From NCBI RefSeq assembly GCF_020697055.1, contig NZ_JAJFBP010000018.1, forward strand, positions 104,730 through 168,729: a stretch of DNA of 64,000 nt. Reading direction: 5' to 3'. The translations under genes and the position numbers were made by a program. The notes beneath the pieces were generated by a model, which was given only the letters and a program-made list of their open reading frames with translations, searched no databases and was not told the origin of the DNA. This DNA is from Panacagrimonas sp. GTDB lineage: Bacteria; Pseudomonadota; Gammaproteobacteria; Nevskiales; Nevskiaceae. Below, in pieces: positions 34,793-43,391 of the stretch (position 1 is its first letter; each line of letters starts with the position of its first letter).

Positions 34793-36271
34793 CTAGGCTC
34801 CACGCTCGCGGCGACGCTCGGCCTCGGCTGCGCTCATCAGCTTCTCGATGCTCAGCGGATCCGAATCGATGTCGATTCCCGCACTCGTGACCTGGAAGCG
34901 GCGCATCAACGGATCGAGCGCCGCGTCGCGCACCTTGAGGATGGAGATGGCGCGGTGCAGCCGGTTGCGCAGTTCCAGGTAGCGCAGCAAGAAGATGTTC
35001 TGCGCCACGGCCGACACGCCGTGCAGCGACAGACCGTCGAGCGGCAGGTCGTGCACGCCGCCACTGGCGGCCGATTCGGCGGAGAACAGCGCGGTGATGG
35101 TCAGCTCCTGGAACGCAACCGACAGCGCCGCGAGCAAACGGCTCAGTCGCACCGGTTCGTGCATCAGGGTCTGCAGTCCGCCGATGCCGTCGACGAAGAT
35201 GCGCCGCGCCTTGCGCCGGCGGGCGGTCTCGACCAGACGACTTGTGATCTCGTCGACCAGACCCTCGGTCGTCGGAAACCACAGCAGCTCGACGCTGCCC
35301 TCGGCGATCGATCTCGCCAGCGGCAGACCGAGCGTGCGCGCCTTGGTCTCCAGGCTCCGCGGGGTCTCGTACATCCCCAGCATCACGCCGGGCTCCTCGA
35401 CCGAACATTGGCTCAGGAAGTGCAGACCGAGCGTCGTCTTGCCAACTCCCGAGGGACCCACCAGAAGCGTCGTCGAGCCCAGGGGCAGGCCGCCGCTGAC
35501 CATGCGATCGAGCTCGGGCAGGCCGGTGGAGATCAGCTTACCGATGGAATGGTCATCACGACGCGCCGGCGCAACCGCTTCGAGGCGCGGGAAGACTTCC
35601 ATCCCGGAATTGCTGATGCGCATGCTGTGGCGTCCGCCGACCATGCCCACGCCGCGCATCTTGTGCACCGTCAGGCTGCGCTCCATGCGCAGGTCGAACA
35701 AGTCGCTGCGCAGCTCGAGGACGCCGTCGACCATCGTGTGCTCGGGCGCGACCGGTCGATTGGAAACGCCGGTGAGCAGGAACATCGTGCAGTTGCTCAT
35801 CGACGCATGCATCTGCAGTTCGTGGATGAATTTCTTGAACTCGCGCGAGGAGGTGGCCGACTCCTCGGCCGCGACCAGGCCGTCCAGCACCAGCACCGAG
35901 GCGCCGAAGCGCTGCACCTCGCGCCGCAGCAGGTCCTGCAGTCCCTTGAGGCCATCCTCTTCGAGCACGCGAAACGCGCTGATCAGGTAGAGGCGCTCGG
36001 GCACCACCGACGCGTCGAAGAATTCCAGCTGCGACATGTGCAGCTGCATCCGCGCGTGGCTCTCCGCCAGCAACGTCACGTAGATCGCCTTGCCGCCCTG
36101 GGCCACATGGTGATGACAAAGCTGGTTGCCGAAGATCGTCTTGCCCGCACCCGGCGTGCCCTGCACGATGGTGATGCCGGCGCGCGGAAAGCCGCCTCCA
36201 AGCAGCCGATCAAGCCCGGGAATTCCGCTTGCCAGTCGTGGAATGCCGCGGTTGGGGGACTCAGAGGGCAT
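34793..36271 (-). CDS. Two-domain KaiC-like ATPase
   Basis: A 492-residue protein with two RecA-type KaiC domains. P-loops are GTPGAGKT (38-45) and GPSGVGKT (272-279); Walker B strands are VLVLDGL (126-132) and RIFVDGI (358-364). The paired catalytic Glu of cyanobacterial KaiC is reduced to one in each half (Ala69-Glu70, Tyr301-Glu302). In the second domain the phosphorylation-site Ser431 equivalent is kept (Ser420) and Thr432 is replaced by Ala421. No kaiA or kaiB is nearby. It overlaps the upstream histidine kinase gene by 11 nt and abuts a response regulator gene. Confidence 0.88.
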   Translation of the reverse strand: MPSESPNRGIPRLASGIPGLDRLLGGGFPRAGITIVQGTPGAGKTIFGNQLCHHHVAQGGKAIYVTLLAESHARMQLHMSQLEFFDASVVPERLYLISAFRVLEEDGLKGLQDLLRREVQRFGASVLVLDGLVAAEESATSSREFKKFIHELQMHASMSNCTMFLLTGVSNRPVAPEHTMVDGVLELRSDLFDLRMERSLTVHKMRGVGMVGGRHSMRISNSGMEVFPRLEAVAPARRDDHSIGKLISTGLPELDRMVSGGLPLGSTTLLVGPSGVGKTTLGLHFLSQCSVEEPGVMLGMYETPRSLETKARTLGLPLARSIAEGSVELLWFPTTEGLVDEITSRLVETARRRKARRIFVDGIGGLQTLMHEPVRLSRLLAALSVAFQELTITALFSAESAASGGVHDLPLDGLSLHGVSAVAQNIFLLRYLELRNRLHRAISILKVRDAALDPLMRRFQVTSAGIDIDSDPLSIEKLMSAAEAERRRERGA

Positions 36272-37118
36272 GGAGGTCTCGGCGGGGGCACATGGGTAGC
36301 CGAAGTATGAAGGTCGAACCTTCGCCCGGAGAACTACGTACCGTTACGTCACCTGCCATGGCCCGCGCCAATTCGCGCGAGATCCACAGTCCCACTCCGA
36401 ACCCGCCGATCGCGGCCGCGCCGGATACGCGCTGAAAGCGCTCGAAAATGCGTTCGTGATCGCCGATGGCGATGCCGCTTCCGCGATCGGAGACCTCGAG
36501 ACGCGCCGCGTCCTCCTGGGCCCGCACCGACAGCGCGATCGGCTTGCCCGCGCCGTAGCGCAGCGCGTTGGACAGCAGGTTCTCGACGATCTGCTCGACC
36601 GCGCCCGGGTCCCAATCGCCGCTGACCTCCTCTTCGAGCGTGACCGCCAGCTCGCAATGGGCCTGCTGGGCCATCGCCGAAGTGGTCGCCAGCACCCGGC
36701 GCACCACGTCGGAAAGCATGATGCGGCGCGGGTCCAGCTTGAATTGCCCTGCCTGCAGCCGCGACACGTCGAGCAGCGTCGTGGCCCGGCGGATGAAGAC
36801 GCGGATGTTCCGCTGCAGGCGTTCAAGGCTCGCGATCTCGCCCGGATCGGTCTGCGGTCGGCGGCGCGCCTGCGCCAGCAGCACGTCGACGTCCAGCGAG
36901 ATCGGTGTCAGCGGATTGCGCAGCTCGTGCGCGGCAATGGAGATGAAGTCGTCCCGCAGACGCAGCTCCTGCGTCAGGCGCGCAACCTCGCCAGCGTCCG
37001 CGTCTTCCGATTGGCCCACCCCAACACTCCCCTGGCGCAAGGCCGCGATGATCGCGGCAGGTGACACGGACCTGCAACGCGGTTGCGTCCTCGATGCGGC
37101 CGGGCGGCCACTCAGCAA
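36261..37118 (-). CDS. Soluble sensor histidine kinase
   Basis: A 285-residue cytoplasmic kinase. The H-box is ISIAAHELRNPLTPI with His64. The ATP lid motifs are ENLLSNALRYG (N box), DRGSGIAIGD (G1) and GFGVGLWIS (G2). There is no membrane segment, PAS, GAF or SasA-type thioredoxin-like domain; only a short N terminus of about 45 residues. It is the first gene of a kinase-KaiC-REC operon. The N-terminal ~30 residues are atypical, and a later in-frame GTG could be the true start. Confidence 0.88.
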   Translation of the reverse strand: MLSGRPAASRTQPRCRSVSPAAIIAALRQGSVGVGQSEDADAGEVARLTQELRLRDDFISIAAHELRNPLTPISLDVDVLLAQARRRPQTDPGEIASLERLQRNIRVFIRRATTLLDVSRLQAGQFKLDPRRIMLSDVVRRVLATTSAMAQQAHCELAVTLEEEVSGDWDPGAVEQIVENLLSNALRYGAGKPIALSVRAQEDAARLEVSDRGSGIAIGDHERIFERFQRVSGAAAIGGFGVGLWISRELARAMAGDVTVRSSPGEGSTFILRLPMCPRRDLHAL

Positions 37119-37391
37119 ATCGCGTTCCCACGACGAACGGACGATGGGGACTGACGAGGCGTCTGCCCGAAATGGTCAGTTCCCGACGACGGACCGACGT
37201 CGCTTGTCTGCGATGTCCCGAGAGAAAACAACGAAATCGCGTGCGGACGGCACATTGGCGGGAGATCCGTATCGGCACGGTCCTGGCACGCGAACGTCGA
37301 CGGCGTGATCGCGGCCCGTCCGCGTCGGCGCCTTCGTACGGCCGAGCTCGGCCGCACATCGCATCGCACTTATCGACTCGGAGAAATCAGT

Positions 37392-38765
37392 ATGCGTATT
37401 GCCCGTTTCACGGCCGCGCTTGCGCCGTGGATGACGCTGGCCGGTCTGGCCCTCACCGTCTCACCGCTTGCCGGAGCCGCCGAAAAATGTGGCGGGGCAG
37501 CGATCGCCAACGGCCCCTTCACCTACGCACCTTCCGACGCCGGCTCGGCCACCTTCATCGGCGCGGCGGGTGCCGCGCAGAGCACCGGGTTTTCGATCAC
37601 GGCACCTTCGGCGTCAGCCCCCAACGGGCTGCCCGTCGTGTTTCCCGGCCAGGGCCAGAACACCTGCCTCGGCCAGGCCGATGCGTCGGTCGGCGTCTTC
37701 GACGTCACGCAGATCGCGGACGCCGACGGCGACCTGCTGGAAACCCCGGTCGAGCTCGAATCCGGTTCGAGCCTATACGGGAAGATCGCGGCCGCGTTCG
37801 ATTTCAATCCCTGGTCGAACACCTTCACGCCGGGTTCGAGCGTCAACGTCGGCGTGACCGTCTCCAACCCCGTTGTCGGCGACGCCGAGTTCGGCCACTA
37901 CGAAGTGAAGATGGCGGCCCAGGCTCCTGGCGCCGGCATCGGCGTGGGTCCCGGCTCGCGTTACACGCTGGTGCTCAAGGCCGCGACGCTGACCGACACG
38001 ACGCCGCCGACGGTCACCATTTCGGAACCCGCCGCGGACGCCACGCTGGGCGTGATCCCGATCGCGCTGTCGGCGGTCGATCCGGCACCGGGTAGCGGCC
38101 TGGCGTCGGTCGCCGCACGCGTCAGCAGCGCGGGCGGTGCGGTTTCGAACCTGGTCCTGCCGCTGAGCCTGGACTCGTCGCTGCCGGCTGGGGCCGGCCT
38201 CACGGTGGGCGCCACCGGCAGCTTCACGCCGCATGGCGGTACCGGGCTTGCCGGCACCACGGATGCGTTCGCGTTCAACGCCGGATCGCTCAGCGGCATC
38301 GGCCGCTACACGCTGACCGCCGACGCCACCGACGTGGCCGGAAATACCGGCACGGCGAGCCGCAGCTTCAAGGTCGGCTACGCCGTGTCGTTCGACAAGC
38401 AATCGACCCAGAACGGCTGTGACACGAAGACGGGCAACCCCGGCAAGGCCTGTCACGGCATGTTCCACTTCACCGTGCATCGCTCGTCCAGCACCTCGGA
38501 CGGCGCGTTCATGGTCGACCAGACCGTGGTCGTGAAACTGGTCCGCGTCTCCGACCAGGCGGTCGTGGCTTCGCACGGCTTCAGCGTCGCAGGATCGCCC
38601 AACACGTTCGTCAAGATCGCGACCGCCGACCAGCTGTACCAGACGCACTTCGTGCGCGGCGACCTGGGCGTAACCGTCCCGGCGACCTACGTGGCCGAGG
38701 TGTACTTCCGCGATGTCGACGGCGTCGAGATGCTGCAGGCCAAGAGCGTCGAGCTGAAGTTCTGA
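37392..38765 (+). CDS. Secreted Ig-like-domain protein of unknown function
   Basis: A 457-residue exported protein. It has a Sec signal peptide (MRIARFTAALAPWMTLAGLA, cut near AGAA/EKCGG). Two beta-sandwich-like parts are joined by TPPTVTISEPAADATLGVIP, the typical opening of a bacterial Ig-like repeat, which continues to YTLTADATDVAGNTGTASRS. The C-terminal 110 residues include a cysteine pair (NGCDTKTGNPGKACHGMF). No anchor or sorting signal is visible. A GGAG ribosome site precedes the ATG, and a strong terminator follows 25 bp after the stop, so it is a single-gene unit. I do not recognise the family. Confidence 0.75.
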   Translation: MRIARFTAALAPWMTLAGLALTVSPLAGAAEKCGGAAIANGPFTYAPSDAGSATFIGAAGAAQSTGFSITAPSASAPNGLPVVFPGQGQNTCLGQADASVGVFDVTQIADADGDLLETPVELESGSSLYGKIAAAFDFNPWSNTFTPGSSVNVGVTVSNPVVGDAEFGHYEVKMAAQAPGAGIGVGPGSRYTLVLKAATLTDTTPPTVTISEPAADATLGVIPIALSAVDPAPGSGLASVAARVSSAGGAVSNLVLPLSLDSSLPAGAGLTVGATGSFTPHGGTGLAGTTDAFAFNAGSLSGIGRYTLTADATDVAGNTGTASRSFKVGYAVSFDKQSTQNGCDTKTGNPGKACHGMFHFTVHRSSSTSDGAFMVDQTVVVKLVRVSDQAVVASHGFSVAGSPNTFVKIATADQLYQTHFVRGDLGVTVPATYVAEVYFRDVDGVEMLQAKSVELKF

Positions 38766-38790
38766 TCGCGCGTTGTCGCCGGACAAAAAA

Positions 38791-38820
38791 GCGGAGGCCC
38801 GAAGGCCTCCGCTCTTTCTT
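38791..38820. terminator. Bidirectional intrinsic terminator
   Basis: Perfect 10-bp stem AGCGGAGGCC (38791-38800) / GGCCTCCGCT (38805-38814) with a CGAA loop. On the plus strand CTTTCTTT follows; on the minus strand the loop is UUCG and a run of six T follows. It serves the secreted-protein gene and the convergent RND exporter gene. Confidence 0.93.
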
Positions 38821-38832
38821 TGGGTCCGCGCG

Positions 38833-41568
38833 TTATTGCAGCATCGCCGTCGCGCGCGCCAGACGCTCGGCCTGCACGCGGTTGAGATTGCGGAACACCG
38901 TCGCCGCGATCCACGGGAAGCGCCGGCGCAGGCGCTCGAGGTCGTTGGAGTCGAAGCGCAGCAGACGCACCGGTGTGACGCTGCTGACGTTGGCCGTGCG
39001 CCGCTGGCCGAAATAGCCCGCCTCGCCCATCACCGCGCCTCGGCTCAACGTCGCCAGAACCTTGCGATCGTCGCCGCGCTCGATCCAGACCTCGAGGTTG
39101 CCGTCGACGATCACGTACATGTCGCGCGAGAAATCGCCCTGGCGGATCACGGTCTCGCCCGGCTTGAATTTCTCCATCTTGGACATCAGGGCGAACACCC
39201 GCGCCTGGCGCAACGACAGGCCCGACAGCAGCGGGATCGTGTGCTGCGGCGACTGGCCCAGGTCCAGGCGCAGCAGGTCCCACAGCGTGACGATGCGCAG
39301 CCGCGAACCCAGCGCCGGCGTGAGCATCAGTTCGGAGATCCAGGCCAGGAACAGCGTGAACGATGCCAGCAGGCCGAACTGCACCTGGTTGCGCAGCTCG
39401 CTGGTGGTCAGCGCCAGCAGGCCCAGGCACAGCGCCACGGTGGTCAGCGTGGTCGGACGCAAGGTCTCGCGCAGCGCGGCCTGCACCGCCTTGCTCTCGC
39501 TGCCGGTGGCGCGCGCCTCGCGGTTGAAACGCGTCAGGAAGTGCACCGTGTCGTCCACCGCCACACCCAGCACGATGCTGGCGATCAGGCTGTTGGTGGG
39601 ATTCAGCGGGATATCGAGCAGGCGCAGCGTGCCGAAGTACACCGACACCGGGACCAGGTTGGGCAGCAGCGCCCACAATCCCGCGCGGGCCGACGTGAAC
39701 AGCAGCGCCAGCAGCGCCCAGATCGCGACGCAGGCGATGGCCAGCGAGATCCACTGGCCCTGTCCGATCGCGTTGACCGTGCGCGTGGCCAGCACCGGCG
39801 TTCCGGTGATCGCGCCGTTGAGCGGCGGCTGCAACTGCGACAGTCGCTTCTCCACCCGCTCGATGAAGTGCGTGATCTCGATCGAATCCCCGACCTTGAT
39901 GCGGACCGTGATCAGCGCCGAGCGGAAGCGCGCGTCGATGACGCGGCGGATATCGTCGCCGCCGGCGAACACCAGCAACTGCTTGATCGCGCCGGCATCG
40001 TCGGGAACCGCGAAATAGGCCGGATCGCCCGAATTCAGGCTCTGGTTGAGCAGCTTCAGGTGGTCGACGTAGGAGATCGTCTGCCCGACCTCGGGCTGAT
40101 CGCGCAGCCAGGACTGCAGTTCGTCGATGCCGCGCACCAGCTCCGGATCGGTCAGCGCATCGTTGACGTGCGTCTCGATCACGACCGAGACGATGTTGGC
40201 GCCGTTGAAAATCTCGTTGATCGCCTCGTACTGCTCGCGGACCGGATTGCCCTCGCGGAACGACTTGATGTAGTCGGTGCCGACCGGAATGCCCGAGGCC
40301 AGCCACAGGTTCAGCGGCACCAGGATCAGCGCGATCCAGATGATCGGCTGGCGCCAGCGGATGTCGAACAGCGCGATCCGATCGGCGATGCGCTCGATCG
40401 CGTGCGCCGCCCGGCCGACGCGCACGTGCCGGCCGCAGCGCATCACGTCGAGCAGCGCCGGCAGGAACAGCAGGATCAGCACGAACAGGTATGCGACGCC
40501 GATGCTCGACAGCACCGCGAACTCGCGGATCGCGGGAAGCGCGTTGGGCATCAACGCAAGGAAGCCGGCGATCGTGGTGGCGCCGGCCAGCACCAGGCCG
40601 ACACCGACGCGTCCCATCACGTGAAGCGCCCGCGCGCGACGCTCCTCGGCGTTGGCCGCGCCCTGCTCGAAGTAGTCCGACAGCAGGTGGATCGCATAGG
40701 CCAGGCCCAGCGTGATCACCAGCGGCGGCGTGATGATGCTGACCAGGTTGAGCGAGTAGCCCAGGTTCACGGCCGTGGCCGCGGTCCACAGCAGCGCCAC
40801 CGTCACGGTGACGATGGCGGCGAACATCGCGCGCACGCTGCGAAACGCCAGCAGCAGCATCAGCACCGCCACGCCGTAGATCATCGGCACGCTGAAGCGC
40901 AGCGTGTCGAGCATCGCGCCGGTGCTGGCCGCCTTCACCACCGGACTGCCGGCCAGCCACACCTCGTCGCTGCCGGTGATGCGCTCGGCGGTCTCGCGGA
41001 ATTTCTTCGTGTAGTTCTCGCGCCGGAACAGCGACTCGCCTTCGGCGTCGAGCCCGATCGCCAGCGCGGTGTGGACGCCGTCGTCGGCCACCAGCACGCC
41101 GCGATAGATCGGATTGGCCGCGATCTGTTCCGGGAAGCGCTTGACCGCGTCCGGGTCGCGCGCGGCCTGCTGCGTGAACGTGCTCACCTCCAGGTCCTCG
41201 CCCTGGGCCAGCACGTTGGGCGCGGTGCCCAGCGAAAACACGGTCTTGACGCCCGGGACCTGGCGCAGCTCGCGCGTCAGGCTATCGATGCGCGCCATGT
41301 TCTCCGGCGTGAACATCGGGTCCAGGCGCACCGACATCAGCACCGCGTCGGCGTCGCCGAAGGTCTCGCGCACGCGCTCGTAGACCTGGCGATCGGCGTC
41401 GTCCTGCGGCAGCAGCGTTTCGGTGGACGGATCGAGCTTGAGCCGCGGCACCAGTCCCGGCAGCTCGAACACGCTCAGGAACGAATAGATCGAAACGCCC
41501 AGCACCAGCAGCAGCATGATCGCCGGCCGCCGGGCGGCCAGTTCGATCAGCTTCTGGAAGGCGTTCAC
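38833..41568 (-). CDS. RND/MMPL-family exporter fused to a cyclic-nucleotide-binding domain
   Basis: A 911-residue membrane protein. The RND/MMPL body has an N-terminal helix, a periplasmic loop (residues about 35-215), six helices with a central polar segment, a second periplasmic loop, and six more helices (for example LIASIVLGVAVDDTVHFLTRF, with the conserved Asp pair). After about residue 780 a soluble domain reads KFKPGETVIRQGDFSRDMYV, then GAVMGEAGYFGQRRTANVSS, the phosphate-binding cassette of CRP-type cyclic-nucleotide-binding domains with its Glu and Arg. It is transcribed after a LolA-like gene. Cargo and ligand are unknown; lipid or hydrophobe export is the family tendency. Confidence 0.88.
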   Translation of the reverse strand: MNAFQKLIELAARRPAIMLLLVLGVSIYSFLSVFELPGLVPRLKLDPSTETLLPQDDADRQVYERVRETFGDADAVLMSVRLDPMFTPENMARIDSLTRELRQVPGVKTVFSLGTAPNVLAQGEDLEVSTFTQQAARDPDAVKRFPEQIAANPIYRGVLVADDGVHTALAIGLDAEGESLFRRENYTKKFRETAERITGSDEVWLAGSPVVKAASTGAMLDTLRFSVPMIYGVAVLMLLLAFRSVRAMFAAIVTVTVALLWTAATAVNLGYSLNLVSIITPPLVITLGLAYAIHLLSDYFEQGAANAEERRARALHVMGRVGVGLVLAGATTIAGFLALMPNALPAIREFAVLSSIGVAYLFVLILLFLPALLDVMRCGRHVRVGRAAHAIERIADRIALFDIRWRQPIIWIALILVPLNLWLASGIPVGTDYIKSFREGNPVREQYEAINEIFNGANIVSVVIETHVNDALTDPELVRGIDELQSWLRDQPEVGQTISYVDHLKLLNQSLNSGDPAYFAVPDDAGAIKQLLVFAGGDDIRRVIDARFRSALITVRIKVGDSIEITHFIERVEKRLSQLQPPLNGAITGTPVLATRTVNAIGQGQWISLAIACVAIWALLALLFTSARAGLWALLPNLVPVSVYFGTLRLLDIPLNPTNSLIASIVLGVAVDDTVHFLTRFNREARATGSESKAVQAALRETLRPTTLTTVALCLGLLALTTSELRNQVQFGLLASFTLFLAWISELMLTPALGSRLRIVTLWDLLRLDLGQSPQHTIPLLSGLSLRQARVFALMSKMEKFKPGETVIRQGDFSRDMYVIVDGNLEVWIERGDDRKVLATLSRGAVMGEAGYFGQRRTANVSSVTPVRLLRFDSNDLERLRRRFPWIAATVFRNLNRVQAERLARATAMLQ

Positions 41569-41611
41569 GCGCTCGAGGGCCCCGTGGTGTGATCGGGTGG
41601 TCTGGTCGGGA

Positions 41612-42394
41612 TCAGTTGCCCAGGTAGAAAGCCCTGGGATTGAACAGGCGGTCGGCCAGGTCCTTGTCGCTGAGCAGGTCGGTGACCCTCATCAGCGTCG
41701 AGGTCTTCTCCTGCAGGTCCTCGATGCGACCCTGGGTGATGTACCAGTGCGGTCCCGACTTCGCGAGATATTTGGCCGAGCTGGCGAAGCGCTTGCGCAC
41801 GGCGCCGGCCTGCTGAAAGTCGGCCTTCATCAACATGCAGCTCTTCTGGTCGATCCACGCGATGACCTTGTCGAAGCGCGCACCGCCGGACGGATCCGGG
41901 GCCATCGACAACACCCAGGCCGGGCGGCCTTCGAGATTCTCGGTGCGCTCGAGCGTGAGCTTGTTGCCGGACAGCGCGTACGTGATCTGCTTGACGTCCG
42001 AGTACGACAGGTCGGTGCCGAACAGCGAACTGTCCTTCATGCCGCCCGTGACGCGGCGCACTTTCTGCAGCGCCGGGAGGTAGACGTACATCTCCTCGTC
42101 CTTGCCTTCGGCGTCCGACTCCTTGACCAGGTAGGCGGCGTCGCGCATGTCCGAAGGCTGGGTGATGCGCATCATCGCGTTGAGCTTGCCCTTGTCGAGC
42201 CGCGCGCTCAGGCGTCCGGCCAGCGTCCGGGTGCCGCCGGCCTTGTCGGTGGCGGTGAGTTCGAACTCGCGCACCTGCAACGATTCGGGAATGTTGGCCT
42301 TCATGCAGGCGTTGATCGATTCGACGGTATCGGCGGCCGACGCCGTCCACGAGGCCATTAGCCCGATCAGACACAGCGTGATGAGTGCCCGCAT
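41612..42394 (-). CDS. Outer-membrane lipoprotein-sorting (LolA-like) periplasmic protein
   Basis: A 260-residue periplasmic protein. The signal peptide MRALITLCLIGLMASWTASA ends at AlaSerAla-like residues. The body has the LolA/LppX-like fold features of MMPL partners: MMRITQPSDMRDAAYLVKES, then EEMYVYLPALQKVRRVTGGM and LFGTDLSYSDVKQI. The ATG at 42394 is chosen for the signal peptide and the GAGG upstream; the open frame extends 27 codons further. It lies 43 bp before the RND exporter gene and probably accepts its cargo. Confidence 0.85.
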   Translation of the reverse strand: MRALITLCLIGLMASWTASAADTVESINACMKANIPESLQVREFELTATDKAGGTRTLAGRLSARLDKGKLNAMMRITQPSDMRDAAYLVKESDAEGKDEEMYVYLPALQKVRRVTGGMKDSSLFGTDLSYSDVKQITYALSGNKLTLERTENLEGRPAWVLSMAPDPSGGARFDKVIAWIDQKSCMLMKADFQQAGAVRKRFASSAKYLAKSGPHWYITQGRIEDLQEKTSTLMRVTDLLSDKDLADRLFNPRAFYLGN

Positions 42395-42552
42395 TCGAAA
42401 GATCCCTCGGCGCAACCTCGTCCCCGGCGGCAAGCTTACCGGGTGGCGATTGCGTTGCACGGCAGCGGCGCGCACTGGATCACGGCGCGCGCGCCAATGA
42501 CGCGCGGGGTCGAGTGGAAAGGACCGGAGCCTGCGCTTACAGTCGCGCGAGC

Positions 42553-43386
42553 ATGGCCCCCCGAACGCCTCCCACCCGCCGCACCCGCAAGGCGGCTGCC
42601 CCCGCCTCGCGCCGAACGCCGGCGACCTCGACCGACGCTGTCCCCGCGGAACAGGAATACACGATCGACGAGCTGGCGCGCGAAGCCAGCACGACGGTTC
42701 GCAACGTGCGCGCCTACCAGGACCGCGGCCTGCTGCCGCCGCCGCTGCGGCGCGGCCGTACGGGCTGGTATTCGAGCTCGCACCTGGCGCGTCTGCGCCT
42801 GATCGGCAGCCTGCTGTCGCGTGGCTACACGCTGGGCAACATCGCCGAGCTGCTCGATGCGCTCGAACGCGGACACGACCTGCGCCAGATCGTCGGATTG
42901 GAACGGGCGATTTCCAGTCCCTGGTCGGACGAGCAGGCGCGCCATTTCACGCTGCCCGAGCTGCTGCGCATGTTCGGGGTGGTGTTCAACCCGCGTACGC
43001 TGGCCAAGGTGATCGAACTGGGCCTGCTCGAACCCGACGGCCTGCGCTACCGGGCGCCCAGCCCGAAAGTGCTGATCGCCGGCGCCGAACTGGCCAAGGC
43101 CGGCATGCCGCTCGAAGACCTGCTCAAGATCATCGAAGGCCTGCGCGCCAACGTGCAGCGCGTCGCCGACGAGATGGTGCAGCTCGTGGCGCGGCTGCTC
43201 GACCACTACGGCGAAGGCCAGCTGCCACCGCCGGACGACGTGCCGCAGCTGGTCGACATGATCTGGCGGCTGCGTCCGCTGGCGATGATGGCGGTGGAAG
43301 CCGAGGTGTCGCGCGCGCTCGAGAAGTCTGCCAACAAGTTCCTCGGCGAGCGCGTGGCGCAGATCCTGGAACAGATGCGCCAGTAG
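42553..43386 (+). CDS. MerR family transcriptional regulator
   Basis: A 277-residue regulator. A basic, Pro/Ala-rich N-terminal extension of about 32 residues precedes the MerR winged helix (YTIDELAREASTTVRNVRAY, then GRTGWYSSSHLARLRLIG). The long C-terminal part (about 150 residues) has no metal-binding Cys and may bind a hydrophobic ligand. It is divergent from the LolA-like/RND pair across 158 bp, so it is the likely regulator of that export pair. Confidence 0.87.
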   Translation: MAPRTPPTRRTRKAAAPASRRTPATSTDAVPAEQEYTIDELAREASTTVRNVRAYQDRGLLPPPLRRGRTGWYSSSHLARLRLIGSLLSRGYTLGNIAELLDALERGHDLRQIVGLERAISSPWSDEQARHFTLPELLRMFGVVFNPRTLAKVIELGLLEPDGLRYRAPSPKVLIAGAELAKAGMPLEDLLKIIEGLRANVQRVADEMVQLVARLLDHYGEGQLPPPDDVPQLVDMIWRLRPLAMMAVEAEVSRALEKSANKFLGERVAQILEQMRQ

Positions 43387-43391
43387 GTCGT

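Noticed and set aside
37119..37391. Sigma-54 promoter before the secreted Ig-like gene
   Set aside because: TGGCACG is present near 37284 but no TTGC at the right distance, so not called.
38773..41592. 939-codon plus-strand frame opposite the RND exporter
   Set aside because: His/Arg/Gln-rich translation without any domain; it mirrors the codon-position GC bias of the real minus-strand gene.
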